Source of the DNA: Bifidobacteriaceae bacterium
GTDB lineage: Bacteria > Actinomycetota > Actinomycetes > Actinomycetales > Bifidobacteriaceae
Assembly (NCBI GenBank): GCA_022651005.1
Contig: JALCQD010000002.1
Location: 594,551-658,550, forward strand
Length of the DNA: 64,000 nt
Reading direction: 5' to 3'
Below the pieces are notes generated by a model. It searched no databases and was not told the origin of the DNA. It saw nothing but the letters and a program-made list of their open reading frames with translations. Both the position numbers and the translations under genes were made by a program. Below, piece after piece: positions 55,561 through 63,939 of this stretch (positions are counted from its first letter, which is position 1; each line of letters opens with the position of its first letter).

Positions 55561-56124
55561 TTAGTCTTCGGAACCGGTAAACCCGGGAACCGGACGCTCA
55601 TGCGCCGATACGAAACCGACTGTGTGCGTCACGCCGCCCTGCTCTGCGGAAGCCCGAGAGGCGCGATCACTTTCATCGGTAACAGTGGAATCCGCACTCG
55701 CGAAGCCAGCAACAACATGTGCCGGAGCCGATGCGGAACCCGTCAATGAGGAAACGCCCACGCTTCCCGACTCTTCCTCGTCGCAAATACGATCGAGGCA
55801 TTGCATCACACGCCCAAGAAGATCCGCAGGAGCCTGTTGAGGCCGTAAAAAGTCTTTCAGAGCATCAATCATGGCCTTTTCCTGGGCATCACAGCACCGT
55901 TCAGCATTGAACCGTTCCGTAAACGCCTCCATTTGTCCCATGCGCTGAGCATGGGCGAGGCCACATTGGTAAAGATCATCAAAATCGTCGATGCGCTCGA
56001 GATCTGCGCAGGGAGACATGGAAGAACCTGACGACGTCACGACCGTCACTACGCTCTCCTCGTGACGTTCTGCGACTCCATCGCGGGTCGTCATCGTCTC
56101 AGTGTGAGACGTCTGGATCCTCAT
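55561..56124 (-). CDS. Anti-sigma factor of the SigH/RsrA type, degenerate
   Basis: A 187-residue protein next to an ECF sigma gene, with a middle segment of RsrA-like size: CADLERIDDFDDLYQC, then AERCCDAQEKAMIDALKDFL and LLGRVMQCLDRI. The usual redox zinc motif H-x3-C-x2-C of RsrA is not present. Where it should be, the sequence reads RFNAERCC. The N- and C-terminal thirds are Ser/Thr/Glu-rich. ATG 56124 has AAGGAG nine bases upstream; ATG 56130 overlaps the sigma stop (TGATG), so expression is coupled. Assignment rests mainly on context and size. Confidence 0.65.
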   Translation of the reverse strand: MRIQTSHTETMTTRDGVAERHEESVVTVVTSSGSSMSPCADLERIDDFDDLYQCGLAHAQRMGQMEAFTERFNAERCCDAQEKAMIDALKDFLRPQQAPADLLGRVMQCLDRICDEEESGSVGVSSLTGSASAPAHVVAGFASADSTVTDESDRASRASAEQGGVTHTVGFVSAHERPVPGFTGSED

Positions 56125-56129
56125 CGCCA

Positions 56130-57014
56130 TCAGCTCCTTATATGCCTGTCTGCACTCGCAGTACCGCGCGCAGCCACGCCGGGCACGCGTAACGCGCTTC
56201 CGGATTTATTTGATGTAGTAATTTCATTATCACCCACCACGCGACGGGAGTTTCGCTCACTGGGCAATTTATGCTGAAGGCGCTCGGACGACTTTGACGC
56301 GGCATTGGATGAACGCGCTCTGCCCTTTGTGCTTCCAGATGAGATCGTCGCCGCGCCTGCGGACCCGTATCCCTTTGCCTGCGCGTACTGTTCCAGCTCA
56401 TTCTTCAGCTGCGTGCGTGCCCGGTTGAGGCGACTCATGACCGTGCCGATTTTGATGCCCTGCTCGTCGGCCACCTGCTGGTAGCTCTTGCCATCGATGG
56501 CGGCGTCGATGAAGACCTGGCGTCGTTCCGGAGACAAATCGTTGAGCGCATGCATGATTTCCTCGGGGGCATACGCATCGAGATATTCCTCTTCGGCCGA
56601 GCGCAACCCCTCGGAGGCATGGCCTGACGCCTCGTAAATGTCCCAATCGTCATACTCACCAGTGGAATCGTTGGCGCGGCGCGGCCGACGCTTAGCCTTC
56701 TGATACTGGTTGAAATAGGCGTTTCTCAGAATGGTGGTGAGCCATGCCTCGATATTGGTCCCGGGCTTGAAAGAATCAAAGGCCTTAAATCCACGCTCGA
56801 AGGTGTCTTGCACGAGGTCCTGAGCGTCTTCGGGATTATTGGTATATTTCATGGCCTGCCGATAGAGCATGTCCAGAGCAGGGACGGCGAGACGCTGAAA
56901 CTCCTCGCGTCGTTCGCTCATATTGTTCTGCTCAGCCACCGTTTCATTGTGCCACCAACCGTCAACCGGCGAAAATACCTCGTCATTCGCGTGTTGTGCC
57001 GAGAGGGCCTTCAT
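56130..57014 (-). CDS. ECF sigma factor, SigH/SigR type
   Basis: An RNA polymerase sigma factor that probably directs an oxidative or heat stress regulon. Region 2 is AVPALDMLYRQAMKYTNNPE, then DAQDLVQDTFERGFKAFDSF; region 4 is LNDLSPERRQVFIDAAIDGK, then SYQQVADEQGIKIGTVMSRL. The full frame is 294 residues from ATG 57014; ATG 56921 (MSERREEFQ) would give 263 and matches SigR homologues better. Neither has a strong ribosome binding site. About 75 Ser/Arg/Lys-rich residues follow region 4, more than in SigH homologues. The anti-sigma gene follows, overlapping by one base. Confidence 0.88.
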   Translation of the reverse strand: MKALSAQHANDEVFSPVDGWWHNETVAEQNNMSERREEFQRLAVPALDMLYRQAMKYTNNPEDAQDLVQDTFERGFKAFDSFKPGTNIEAWLTTILRNAYFNQYQKAKRRPRRANDSTGEYDDWDIYEASGHASEGLRSAEEEYLDAYAPEEIMHALNDLSPERRQVFIDAAIDGKSYQQVADEQGIKIGTVMSRLNRARTQLKNELEQYAQAKGYGSAGAATISSGSTKGRARSSNAASKSSERLQHKLPSERNSRRVVGDNEITTSNKSGSALRVPGVAARGTASADRHIRS

Positions 57015-57077
57015 GGCATCTCAACAGTATCCAACGCCGCGTGCTCTGTTGTCTGAGTAGTCCACCAAAATGAGATT

Positions 57078-57851
57078 ATGTCCGAAATTCTCTCCGCCGT
57101 AGAGGCACTTCCCGCTCAAGCCGACACCACAACACTGGCGCAATCGTACCTATTGGGTTTTGATACCGAGACAACAGGAGTCTCGCCTAGCCGTGACGCC
57201 ATAGTGTCTGCAAGCTTGGTGCTGCGCAACCCCGCCACGGGCCATGAGGGAGACGTCGTGGGCGAATGGGTCATCAATCCCCACCGCCCCATCTCTCCCG
57301 GTGCCAGCGCCGTCAATGGCTTCACCAACGAATTTCTGGAAGAACACGGCTCCGAACCCACCGAGGCACTCGAAGAGGTCGCAGCAATCATCGCTGCGGC
57401 TCAGGAACGCAGCATTCCCCTCCTCGCCTACAACGCGCCTTTCGACGTCGAGATGATCAACGCGGACCTCACCCGCTGGGAACTTCCGACCATCGCCGAG
57501 CGCGCGCAGCCCACACAGCTCGTGGCACAGACCCTGCAGAACGCGCCGCTCGTCGTCGATCCTCTGGTCATTGACCGCGCTGTGTCACGACGCAGAGGCA
57601 AGCGCACACTCACCGACACCACGTTCTATTACGGTGTGCAGCCGTACGGGGACTTTCACGATGCCACGGCAGACACGATTGCTGCCGTCGACCTCATCAA
57701 GCCCATGACCACGCTGTATCCGCAAGCGGGCGGCATCGAACTCAACAACTTGGTTGAATGGCAACGCGAGGCTCACAAAAAATGGGCTGAGAACTTCAAT
57801 TCATGGCTTGCATCGAAGGGTCGTCGTCCCATTTCCACCAGCTGGCTCTGA
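57078..57851 (+). CDS. DEDDh-type 3'-5' exonuclease (DNA polymerase III epsilon-like)
   Basis: A 257-residue nuclease of the DnaQ fold with the first DEDDh block LLGFDTETTGVSPSRDAIVS, the second LLAYNAPFDVEMINADL, and the third FHDATADTIAAVDLI, which supplies the final His and Asp. No UvrC-like or BRCT domain is fused. It is divergent from the sigma gene and upstream of the murE cluster. It may serve as a proofreading or general repair exonuclease; its partner polymerase is not defined here. Confidence 0.88.
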   Translation: MSEILSAVEALPAQADTTTLAQSYLLGFDTETTGVSPSRDAIVSASLVLRNPATGHEGDVVGEWVINPHRPISPGASAVNGFTNEFLEEHGSEPTEALEEVAAIIAAAQERSIPLLAYNAPFDVEMINADLTRWELPTIAERAQPTQLVAQTLQNAPLVVDPLVIDRAVSRRRGKRTLTDTTFYYGVQPYGDFHDATADTIAAVDLIKPMTTLYPQAGGIELNNLVEWQREAHKKWAENFNSWLASKGRRPISTSWL

Positions 57852-57990
57852 CACCCGCTGAACTGGCCTTGCCTCGTGGCGTGTGGCACGTGACAGCTTT
57901 GGGCAGCATTGTCCGGACACGCACCTCGCAGCACTCCCCTTCGTTACACTGTGAACGTTGCGACCACTCATCTGGCATTCGGAGGAATAG

Positions 57991-59550
57991 ATGGAATCCA
58001 TGCGCTTGCGTACCGCTTTTGACGTGCTTGTGTCCCACGGGCTATTGCGCGAGGTCATCACGGGCAGCACATGGTCTCTCGATCCTGACGCTCTTCCGGA
58101 CCTCACTTTCACCACCGTCACCTACGACACTCGAAAAGTGAACGCAACGGCACTGTTGTTCTGCAAAGGCCGCTTCGAGGCGCGCTATCTTGACTCCGCC
58201 AATACCTCCGGTCTCTCCTGCTACGTATCCGAGAACGAATATTCCGACGCAACCGATGCCGTGGGCCTCATCGTCGACGACATTCACAAGGCGATGGCAC
58301 TGCTGAGTGCGCAGTTCTATGGAAATCCTCAAAACGATCTCACCGTCATCGGGATCACAGGCACCAAGGGCAAAACGACCACCGCCTATCTCACGCACGC
58401 CATCCTCAATGCCGCGACGCACGGCACAACGGCTCTTATGAGCTCCGAGCAGACACTGCTCGACGGGGATCATCCCTTCGATTCCGAACTCACCACCCCG
58501 GAGTCCCTCGACTTGTTCCGCATGATGCGGCAGGCGCTGGACCACGGCATGACGCATCTGGTGATGGAGGTGTCCTCTCAGGCCTACAAGCTCAATCGAG
58601 TGTATGGCATCACTTTCGATGTGGGAGCGTTTCTGAACATCTCGCCCGATCACATTTCTCCCATCGAGCATCCGACCTTTGAGGATTACTTCTACTGCAA
58701 GCGCCGGCTGATCGAGAATTCTCGGCGCGCAGTGCTCAACGCCGATCTCGACGCAACACCGTTGCTCTCCCAAACGGCCGCCTTGCATCTCAATGCGAAA
58801 GACATTCTTTTCTTCGGGCACACTATAAGCCTCGCAGAACGCACCGATCGTACCCTCGCCTCCTTGAGCACCGTCGACAACGACGGAGCAGTGCACTTCA
58901 CGGTTGGCGGCGCAGACCTTGGCGCGTTCCGCTTGCGGATGGACGGAGCCGTGAACTACTCCAACGCCCTCGCCGCCTGCACCATCGCACTGGCAGCAGG
59001 ATTCTCTCCAACAACACCAGAGATCGTAACGGCGTATCACGCGACGGAATCAGTAAGCGTCCCTGGCCGCATGGAGAAGTTCGAGGGATCCGGAATCGTG
59101 GCGTATGCGGACTTCGCGCACAATTATGATTCCGTAAAAACACTCCTCGACTTCGTGACGGCACAATACCCGGATGCCGCAATAGTTCTTGTCACTGGTT
59201 CTGCCGGGGACAAGGCTTTCGACAGGCGGCCCGACATCGTGCGCGCAGCGCAAGACCGTATTTCCGAGCTCATTCTCACCGAGGACGATCCAGGAACGGA
59301 GGATCCTCGCAGCATCGCCCAGCAGATGAAAGCGGCTGTGACGAACCCCGATCTACCCGTAGAGATTGTCATTCCCCGAGCCAAAGCCGTGGAACGTGCA
59401 ATCCTCGATCTCAAGAAGCGTCCCGAGTCCAGCAAGGTTCTCCTCGCCATCGGCAAGGGCGAGGAAAAATGGCTGAAGACGGCGGAAGGACATTCCCCCT
59501 ACGAAGGTGACGATCACGTCATCACGCGTATGCTGGCGGACGCGGAATAA
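57991..59550 (+). CDS. murE: UDP-MurNAc-L-Ala-D-Glu ligase adding the diamino acid (MurE, lysine/ornithine type)
   Basis: Cytoplasmic ligase that adds the third residue of the peptidoglycan stem. It has 519 residues. The P-loop is GITGTKGKTT (about 121-130), followed by LTTPESLDLFRMM and MEVSSQAYKLNRVYGITFDV. The specificity segment reads EDDPGTEDP. Meso-diaminopimelate enzymes have DNPR here, whereas lysine enzymes have DDP-type sequences, so Lys or Orn is expected, as known for bifidobacterial walls. GGAGG precedes the ATG by five bases. It lies directly upstream of a FemAB-type gene, outside the dcw division cluster. Confidence 0.92.
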   Translation: MESMRLRTAFDVLVSHGLLREVITGSTWSLDPDALPDLTFTTVTYDTRKVNATALLFCKGRFEARYLDSANTSGLSCYVSENEYSDATDAVGLIVDDIHKAMALLSAQFYGNPQNDLTVIGITGTKGKTTTAYLTHAILNAATHGTTALMSSEQTLLDGDHPFDSELTTPESLDLFRMMRQALDHGMTHLVMEVSSQAYKLNRVYGITFDVGAFLNISPDHISPIEHPTFEDYFYCKRRLIENSRRAVLNADLDATPLLSQTAALHLNAKDILFFGHTISLAERTDRTLASLSTVDNDGAVHFTVGGADLGAFRLRMDGAVNYSNALAACTIALAAGFSPTTPEIVTAYHATESVSVPGRMEKFEGSGIVAYADFAHNYDSVKTLLDFVTAQYPDAAIVLVTGSAGDKAFDRRPDIVRAAQDRISELILTEDDPGTEDPRSIAQQMKAAVTNPDLPVEIVIPRAKAVERAILDLKKRPESSKVLLAIGKGEEKWLKTAEGHSPYEGDDHVITRMLADAE

Positions 59551-59619
59551 GCATTACCAGATCATCACCAGATACAGATATGAAATTTGTTGTTGTTTAG
59601 TTATAAGGAGAAGGCTCAA

Positions 59620-60600
59620 GTGCTGAAGATTCGCGAGATAACCAACCACGACGAATGGGACGAAACGGTCGAGACTCTCGGCGGCCATCCGATGCAGGCG
59701 TGGGAATGGGGAGATCTCAAGGCGGCAACAGGTCCGTGGACAGCGCATCGTGTTGCAGTCTCGGACGAGAGCAACCCCAATGACGGCACGGCCGTCGGCG
59801 CCGCGCAGATTTTAGTGCGCCGTCTCCCCTGGCCTTTCACGGCCATCGCTTACTCTCCTCGCGGCCCCATGGTGGCCGATCACGGCAACTATGGCGCAGT
59901 TGCCGACGCGCTCGGTGACTGGTGCAAGCGCCAGTTCCACGCCGTCAGCCTCAAGATCGACCCACCGACAACTGCCATCTCTCTCAGCGATCGATGGCAA
60001 GAGGGCGCGCATGTGCTGATTGCCAGCACCGCGATTGTCGATTTGCGCCCCGATATTGAGGACGTCATGAAGTCATTGCACTCACGTAACGCCCGCAACT
60101 ACATCCGTAAGGGCAAGAAGACGGGGATCGACGTCCGCTTGGGAACAGCTGAAGACGTTGACACCGTTATCGACATCTACAAAAAAACCGCCGCTCACGA
60201 TCACTTCCCCATTCACACGCCAGAGTTTTATCATGAGGCCTTCACGCGTCTTGGCAAGGTGGGGCAACTGATCATTGCCGAGCATGAGGGAGAGATTCTC
60301 TCCTTCATGTGGAACGTGACGAACACGTGGGGCGCATCGGAGCTGTGGGCCGGCGCAACAGACAACGGCCGCAAGATGCGTGCCAACTACCCGCTCAAAT
60401 GGGGTGCCATGGAAGCCGCCAAGAAGGTCGGTGCCAAGCGATACGACATGAACGGTCTTCTCAACGATGGCATTTCCGAATTCAAGAAGTCCTTCCAGAA
60501 CGTCCCCACGAACTGGGTCGGCACCTACGATCTGCCGCTCTCTCCCCTCTTCCACGTGTGGGAGGGCTCACTCAAGTTGTACCGCTCCATCAGGAAATAG
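59620..60600 (+). CDS. FemAB-type peptidoglycan bridge ligase
   Basis: A 326-residue aminoacyl-tRNA-dependent ligase of the FemX/FemA/MurM family, which adds L-amino acids (or Gly) to the lysine or ornithine side chain of lipid-linked precursor. Visible are GHPMQAWEWGDLKAATG at the start, PPTTAIS and the doubled GNAT fold, the RNARNYIRKGKKTGI motif, and ELWAGATDNGRKMRANY with YDMNGLLNDGISEFKKSF. There is no tRNA-synthetase-like coiled-coil arm. Start GTG 59620 follows AAGGAGA by about nine bases; an in-frame start at 59587 precedes that site. It follows murE by about 70 bases. The residue it adds is not predictable from sequence. Confidence 0.88.
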   Translation: MLKIREITNHDEWDETVETLGGHPMQAWEWGDLKAATGPWTAHRVAVSDESNPNDGTAVGAAQILVRRLPWPFTAIAYSPRGPMVADHGNYGAVADALGDWCKRQFHAVSLKIDPPTTAISLSDRWQEGAHVLIASTAIVDLRPDIEDVMKSLHSRNARNYIRKGKKTGIDVRLGTAEDVDTVIDIYKKTAAHDHFPIHTPEFYHEAFTRLGKVGQLIIAEHEGEILSFMWNVTNTWGASELWAGATDNGRKMRANYPLKWGAMEAAKKVGAKRYDMNGLLNDGISEFKKSFQNVPTNWVGTYDLPLSPLFHVWEGSLKLYRSIRK

Positions 60601-60651
60601 AAAGAAATAGAAAAGAGATCCAACGGCACCCGCTCGCTTCAGAAAACCCCG

Positions 60652-61863
60652 TTACAGGCTCCGTATGACGATCTGGCAGATCTTCTTCGTTGCAGCGGTG
60701 TCCAAATCCGTCGGCAACGCCACAGCCCCCGCTATCAACCTCGTTGATACGGGGGTTTTCGCTGCCTCGTCGATGCCATTGGCCGCGTCATCGAGCGATC
60801 CGGGAAAAAGTGCCGGCCGATACCACGGCTCAGCAAACCATCCCGCCTTCCGGACCTCCGCGAGAACACGTTGCGCTGTTGCCTCGTCGCGTACGAAAAG
60901 AGGGAATCTCAGCAACGGATCCGACGCCGTGACGGCCGAGGGAATACTCAGCTTCCCAGCATCGGTCACGCCGGCGAGCTCGCTCAGATACAACGCCACC
61001 GCGTTGCGACGTGCCGTCATGCTGGAATCAAGCCCTGCAAGGCCTTTCACCGCCTCGTGATTGATCCATTCCGACGGCTGCAGGGACGCATAGGGCAATC
61101 CTCCTTTTTGCTCGAGAGGAACAATGGCGGGTTCCATGAGTCCATGCTGTACGAAGAAATGTCGGAGAGGGCGTGACACAGACGAGGGAAGGTGCGCCAG
61201 AATTCGATTCTGCGTGAAATAGATCCTCGTAACGAATTTCAGCCGTGCCCCAATGACATCAAGATCGCTTAATGCGCGCAAGATGCGCTCCCGCAGCTTC
61301 GTGTCTCGCATTTTTGGATTGACCCAGACGGCACCACCGAAATGCGTGGGCGTCATCTTCTCAATGCCAAAGGAATGAATCGACACATCGGCCAGCGGCC
61401 TGCCCTCGTCGTCGCGCGCAAGCCTGGCAACGCAATGGGCGGAATCTTCCATGAGAAGTGCGTTCGTGGCGTCACACAGCGTGCGGAGACGACTCGCCTG
61501 GGCGGAATCGATGATTCCGAAAGTATGCTGCATGACGACGGCTCGCAGGTCCGGCGACGCGAGCTTCCTGGCCGCAGACGGGTCAACCGAAACCGTGTCG
61601 GCATCGATCTCTGCATAGCGCGGAGTGAGCCGCGCGCTCGTAATGGGATCAATCGCAGTAGAGCAGGTAAACAGCTGGGTGACAACATTGCCTCTGCCAT
61701 GGACTGTAGTCACTGCGTCAAAAACCTCGCGCATGCCATACCGCGCCTTGAACACGGGGAACCATTCCTCTGCCCGTGTGCCCGTGCGCTGAGCAAGGCG
61801 TTCCTTCAGCTCACGCGCATACCGCGCGCCTGCGTTCTGATCATTCGTGTATGTCTGCGTCAT
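60652..61863 (-). CDS. DegT/DnrJ-like PLP-dependent protein, role in cross-bridge cluster unknown
   Basis: A 403-residue protein with the fold-type I PLP architecture of the DegT/DnrJ/EryC1/StrS family: AVVMQHTFGIIDSAQASRLR, EDSAHCVARLA (the Asp that contacts the PLP ring), and HSFGIEKMTPTHFGGAVWVN with the candidate Schiff-base lysine. Overall similarity is divergent from sugar aminotransferases. GAGGAG precedes the ATG at 61863 by six bases, and the ATP-grasp ligase stop is ten bases upstream, so the two form an operon. A plausible link is amino acid supply or racemisation for the bridge, but that is inference. Its end converges with the FemAB gene. Confidence 0.75.
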   Translation of the reverse strand: MTQTYTNDQNAGARYARELKERLAQRTGTRAEEWFPVFKARYGMREVFDAVTTVHGRGNVVTQLFTCSTAIDPITSARLTPRYAEIDADTVSVDPSAARKLASPDLRAVVMQHTFGIIDSAQASRLRTLCDATNALLMEDSAHCVARLARDDEGRPLADVSIHSFGIEKMTPTHFGGAVWVNPKMRDTKLRERILRALSDLDVIGARLKFVTRIYFTQNRILAHLPSSVSRPLRHFFVQHGLMEPAIVPLEQKGGLPYASLQPSEWINHEAVKGLAGLDSSMTARRNAVALYLSELAGVTDAGKLSIPSAVTASDPLLRFPLFVRDEATAQRVLAEVRKAGWFAEPWYRPALFPGSLDDAANGIDEAAKTPVSTRLIAGAVALPTDLDTAATKKICQIVIRSL

Positions 61864-61873
61864 GGCGTGCTCC

Positions 61874-63109
61874 TCAGCCTTCGAATTCGCGGTGACCGTA
61901 ATGCTTCATGTACTGCGGGAAGAATCTCAGCCAGTAACTCGTCATGGACGTGAGCCTGTGGAGGTCGCGATCGCGCTCTCCCCATACGGTGCTGCCATAT
62001 TTGCCGGCACGCAAGAGTTTCAGCGCTGTCTTCTTGGCCGCGTTGTCGCTTGCGTATTTTTTCATGACTCCCTTTGGAACGCCGAGCCACACGTATTCCT
62101 GCGTTCCCACGCTCAAGGGCAAAGGCTGCCCCTTGACGACGTCCGCCACCACGAACTTCGCGATGTTGTTGCCGCTCAAAGTGACGTAATAGCTGGAACG
62201 GCCCAAACGCGGATTGAAATCCAGGAACTTGTAGGAGCCGTCGCGGCTGTCGTATTTGAGATCAAGGTTGAAGAAACCCTCATAGTGAGTTGCGCTGATG
62301 AGCTTCTCCACTTGCGCGTACACCTTATTGTCTCCGTGCGAAAGGATGGCCGCATAGTTGCCGATCGCCATGGGCGAATAATCCTCCAGCAGAGGCTGCC
62401 CCATCGACACAAGAGAGAGCTTGCCGGACTTGGTGACATAGCCGTTGACCACTCGCATGAAGGAGTCGTCGCCCGGCACGCAGTCCTGCACCACGAGCTT
62501 GTCTGGATAGCCTGCCGCATACGCCAGTTCGAAAACCTCGGCAAGCTGATCAAAAGAGTTGAGAATGAAGGCTTTTTTCTGCCCCTCGAAGGGATGATTG
62601 CGGAAGGTCTTGCCATCGGTGGGCTTGACTACGACCGGGTAGGTGATGCTGAGTTTTGCCAGATCGGCACGGCTCACGTTTCCCACCACCTGCGTTGCCG
62701 GGAACGGAACACCGGCACGCTCACACAGAGCGTAGAAGGTTTCCTTATTGCTCACGTTCGCAATGGTGTCGGGGTCGGCCACGATGGGAACAAGCGGGGC
62801 GTCGAGTCGCTGCTTGTTTTGCGAGAGGAGATTGGAGTAATCGTCTCCCCCCGGAATGACCACGATGGTGGCTCCAGGATTGCTCTGGGCGTAGGCGGCA
62901 GCCGCCTCATTCAAGGTCTTCACAAAGACGTCGGGATTCATGAAATCAGAGGTCGTGTGCACATCGATAAACTTCGAGTGGGCAGTGAAGGCAAGCGGGG
63001 CCACGCCATACACATGGCTCGTCATCCCATACTGCTGGTAGAAGGCCCTGGCAACTCCGTATACTGCTATTTCCGTACCCAAAATGAACGTGGTAAAAGA
63101 CTCAGACAT
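61874..63109 (-). CDS. ATP-grasp protein, probable D-aspartate ligase
   Basis: A 411-residue ATP-grasp enzyme resembling Asl/AslFm, which attaches D-Asp to the lysine side chain of UDP-MurNAc-pentapeptide. Visible are VVIPGGDDYSNLLSQNKQRL, TYPVVVKPTDGKTFRNHP, VVQDCVPGDDSFMRVVNGYV and the metal-binding KFLDFNPRLGRSSYYVTLSG. ATG 63109 is chosen; it is preceded by TATTAG with an 11-base gap, and no good ribosome binding site. The adjacent Asp/Glu racemase supports D-Asp as substrate. D-Asp versus D-Glu or D-Ser cannot be told by eye. It is co-transcribed with the DegT-like gene. Confidence 0.8.
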   Translation of the reverse strand: MSESFTTFILGTEIAVYGVARAFYQQYGMTSHVYGVAPLAFTAHSKFIDVHTTSDFMNPDVFVKTLNEAAAAYAQSNPGATIVVIPGGDDYSNLLSQNKQRLDAPLVPIVADPDTIANVSNKETFYALCERAGVPFPATQVVGNVSRADLAKLSITYPVVVKPTDGKTFRNHPFEGQKKAFILNSFDQLAEVFELAYAAGYPDKLVVQDCVPGDDSFMRVVNGYVTKSGKLSLVSMGQPLLEDYSPMAIGNYAAILSHGDNKVYAQVEKLISATHYEGFFNLDLKYDSRDGSYKFLDFNPRLGRSSYYVTLSGNNIAKFVVADVVKGQPLPLSVGTQEYVWLGVPKGVMKKYASDNAAKKTALKLLRAGKYGSTVWGERDRDLHRLTSMTSYWLRFFPQYMKHYGHREFEG

Positions 63110-63197
63110 GACTCTTAAGGCTAATACTTTCCGCTGACACGCCCACTGATTTCGGCGTCTTTCCACAGCCTCCGCGTATCGAACACACCTGCTTCGT

Positions 63198-63203
63198 TAG
63201 AAT
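63198..63203 (+). promoter_or_regulatory. -10 element, probable leaderless racemase mRNA
   Basis: TAGAAT ends seven bases before the racemase ATG (63211), leaving almost no room for a leader. GAAGG lies only one base from the ATG and is too close to be used as a ribosome binding site. Confidence 0.5.
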
Positions 63204-63210
63204 CGAAGGC

Positions 63211-63939
63211 ATGAAGAACTTTTTTGCCGTGCTCGGAGGCATGGGATCCGTCGCCACCGAAAGTTACATCCGGTTGGTTAACGAGAACACGCATGCCACC
63301 AAAGATCAGGAGTATCTCGACTACGTGGTGTTCAATCACTCGAGCGTTCCCGACCGCACAGCATACATTTTCGACCGTTCCAAGCCGAATCCACTTCTTC
63401 CCCTCAACGACGACATTGCCCAGATCACGGCCATGGGCGCTGACTTCATCGTGCTGATCTGCAACACAGCACACTATTTCTACGACGAGTTCCAGGCGCA
63501 GACCCCTATCCCGATTCTGCACATGCCGCGAAATGCCGTAGAAGTACTGTCCCAGCGCTATCCCGTTGATTCCGCACCCCGCGTGGGTTTCCTCGGAACG
63601 GAGGGCAGTCTGCGCTCCAAGGTCTACCAGCACGAGATCGAGGAAAAAGGCTATACCTTCGTGCGCCCCGATGAGGCAACTCAGCAGGATGTCGACTATC
63701 TCATCTATCACGAAATCAAGGAGCGCAATCGCCTCAACAAAGAGGTGTATCTGCGCACATTGGAGCACATGGTGAGCGTGCAACACTGCGACACAGTGCT
63801 GTTGGGCTGCACGGAACTCTCCGTTCTGGCGGAAGCCTTCCCCGACACCCCATGCCCCGTCATCGACGCACAATACGAAATCGCGATGAAGTCCATCGAA
63901 CTCGCGAAAAGGAATCGCACCAAGTCTTCCGAGAAGTAA
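63211..63939 (+). CDS. racD: Aspartate/glutamate racemase
   Basis: A 242-residue cofactor-independent racemase with the two catalytic cysteines in VLICNTAHYF (Cys 84) and LLGCTELSVL (Cys 200). The opening MKNFFAVLGGMGSVATESYI and substrate loop VFNHSSVPDRTAYIF match aspartate racemases. It would turn L-Asp into D-Asp in the cytoplasm. It diverges from the D-Asp-ligase-like gene 100 bp away. The alternative, glutamate racemase (MurI), is less likely because of the VPDRT loop. Confidence 0.88.
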   Translation: MKNFFAVLGGMGSVATESYIRLVNENTHATKDQEYLDYVVFNHSSVPDRTAYIFDRSKPNPLLPLNDDIAQITAMGADFIVLICNTAHYFYDEFQAQTPIPILHMPRNAVEVLSQRYPVDSAPRVGFLGTEGSLRSKVYQHEIEEKGYTFVRPDEATQQDVDYLIYHEIKERNRLNKEVYLRTLEHMVSVQHCDTVLLGCTELSVLAEAFPDTPCPVIDAQYEIAMKSIELAKRNRTKSSEK

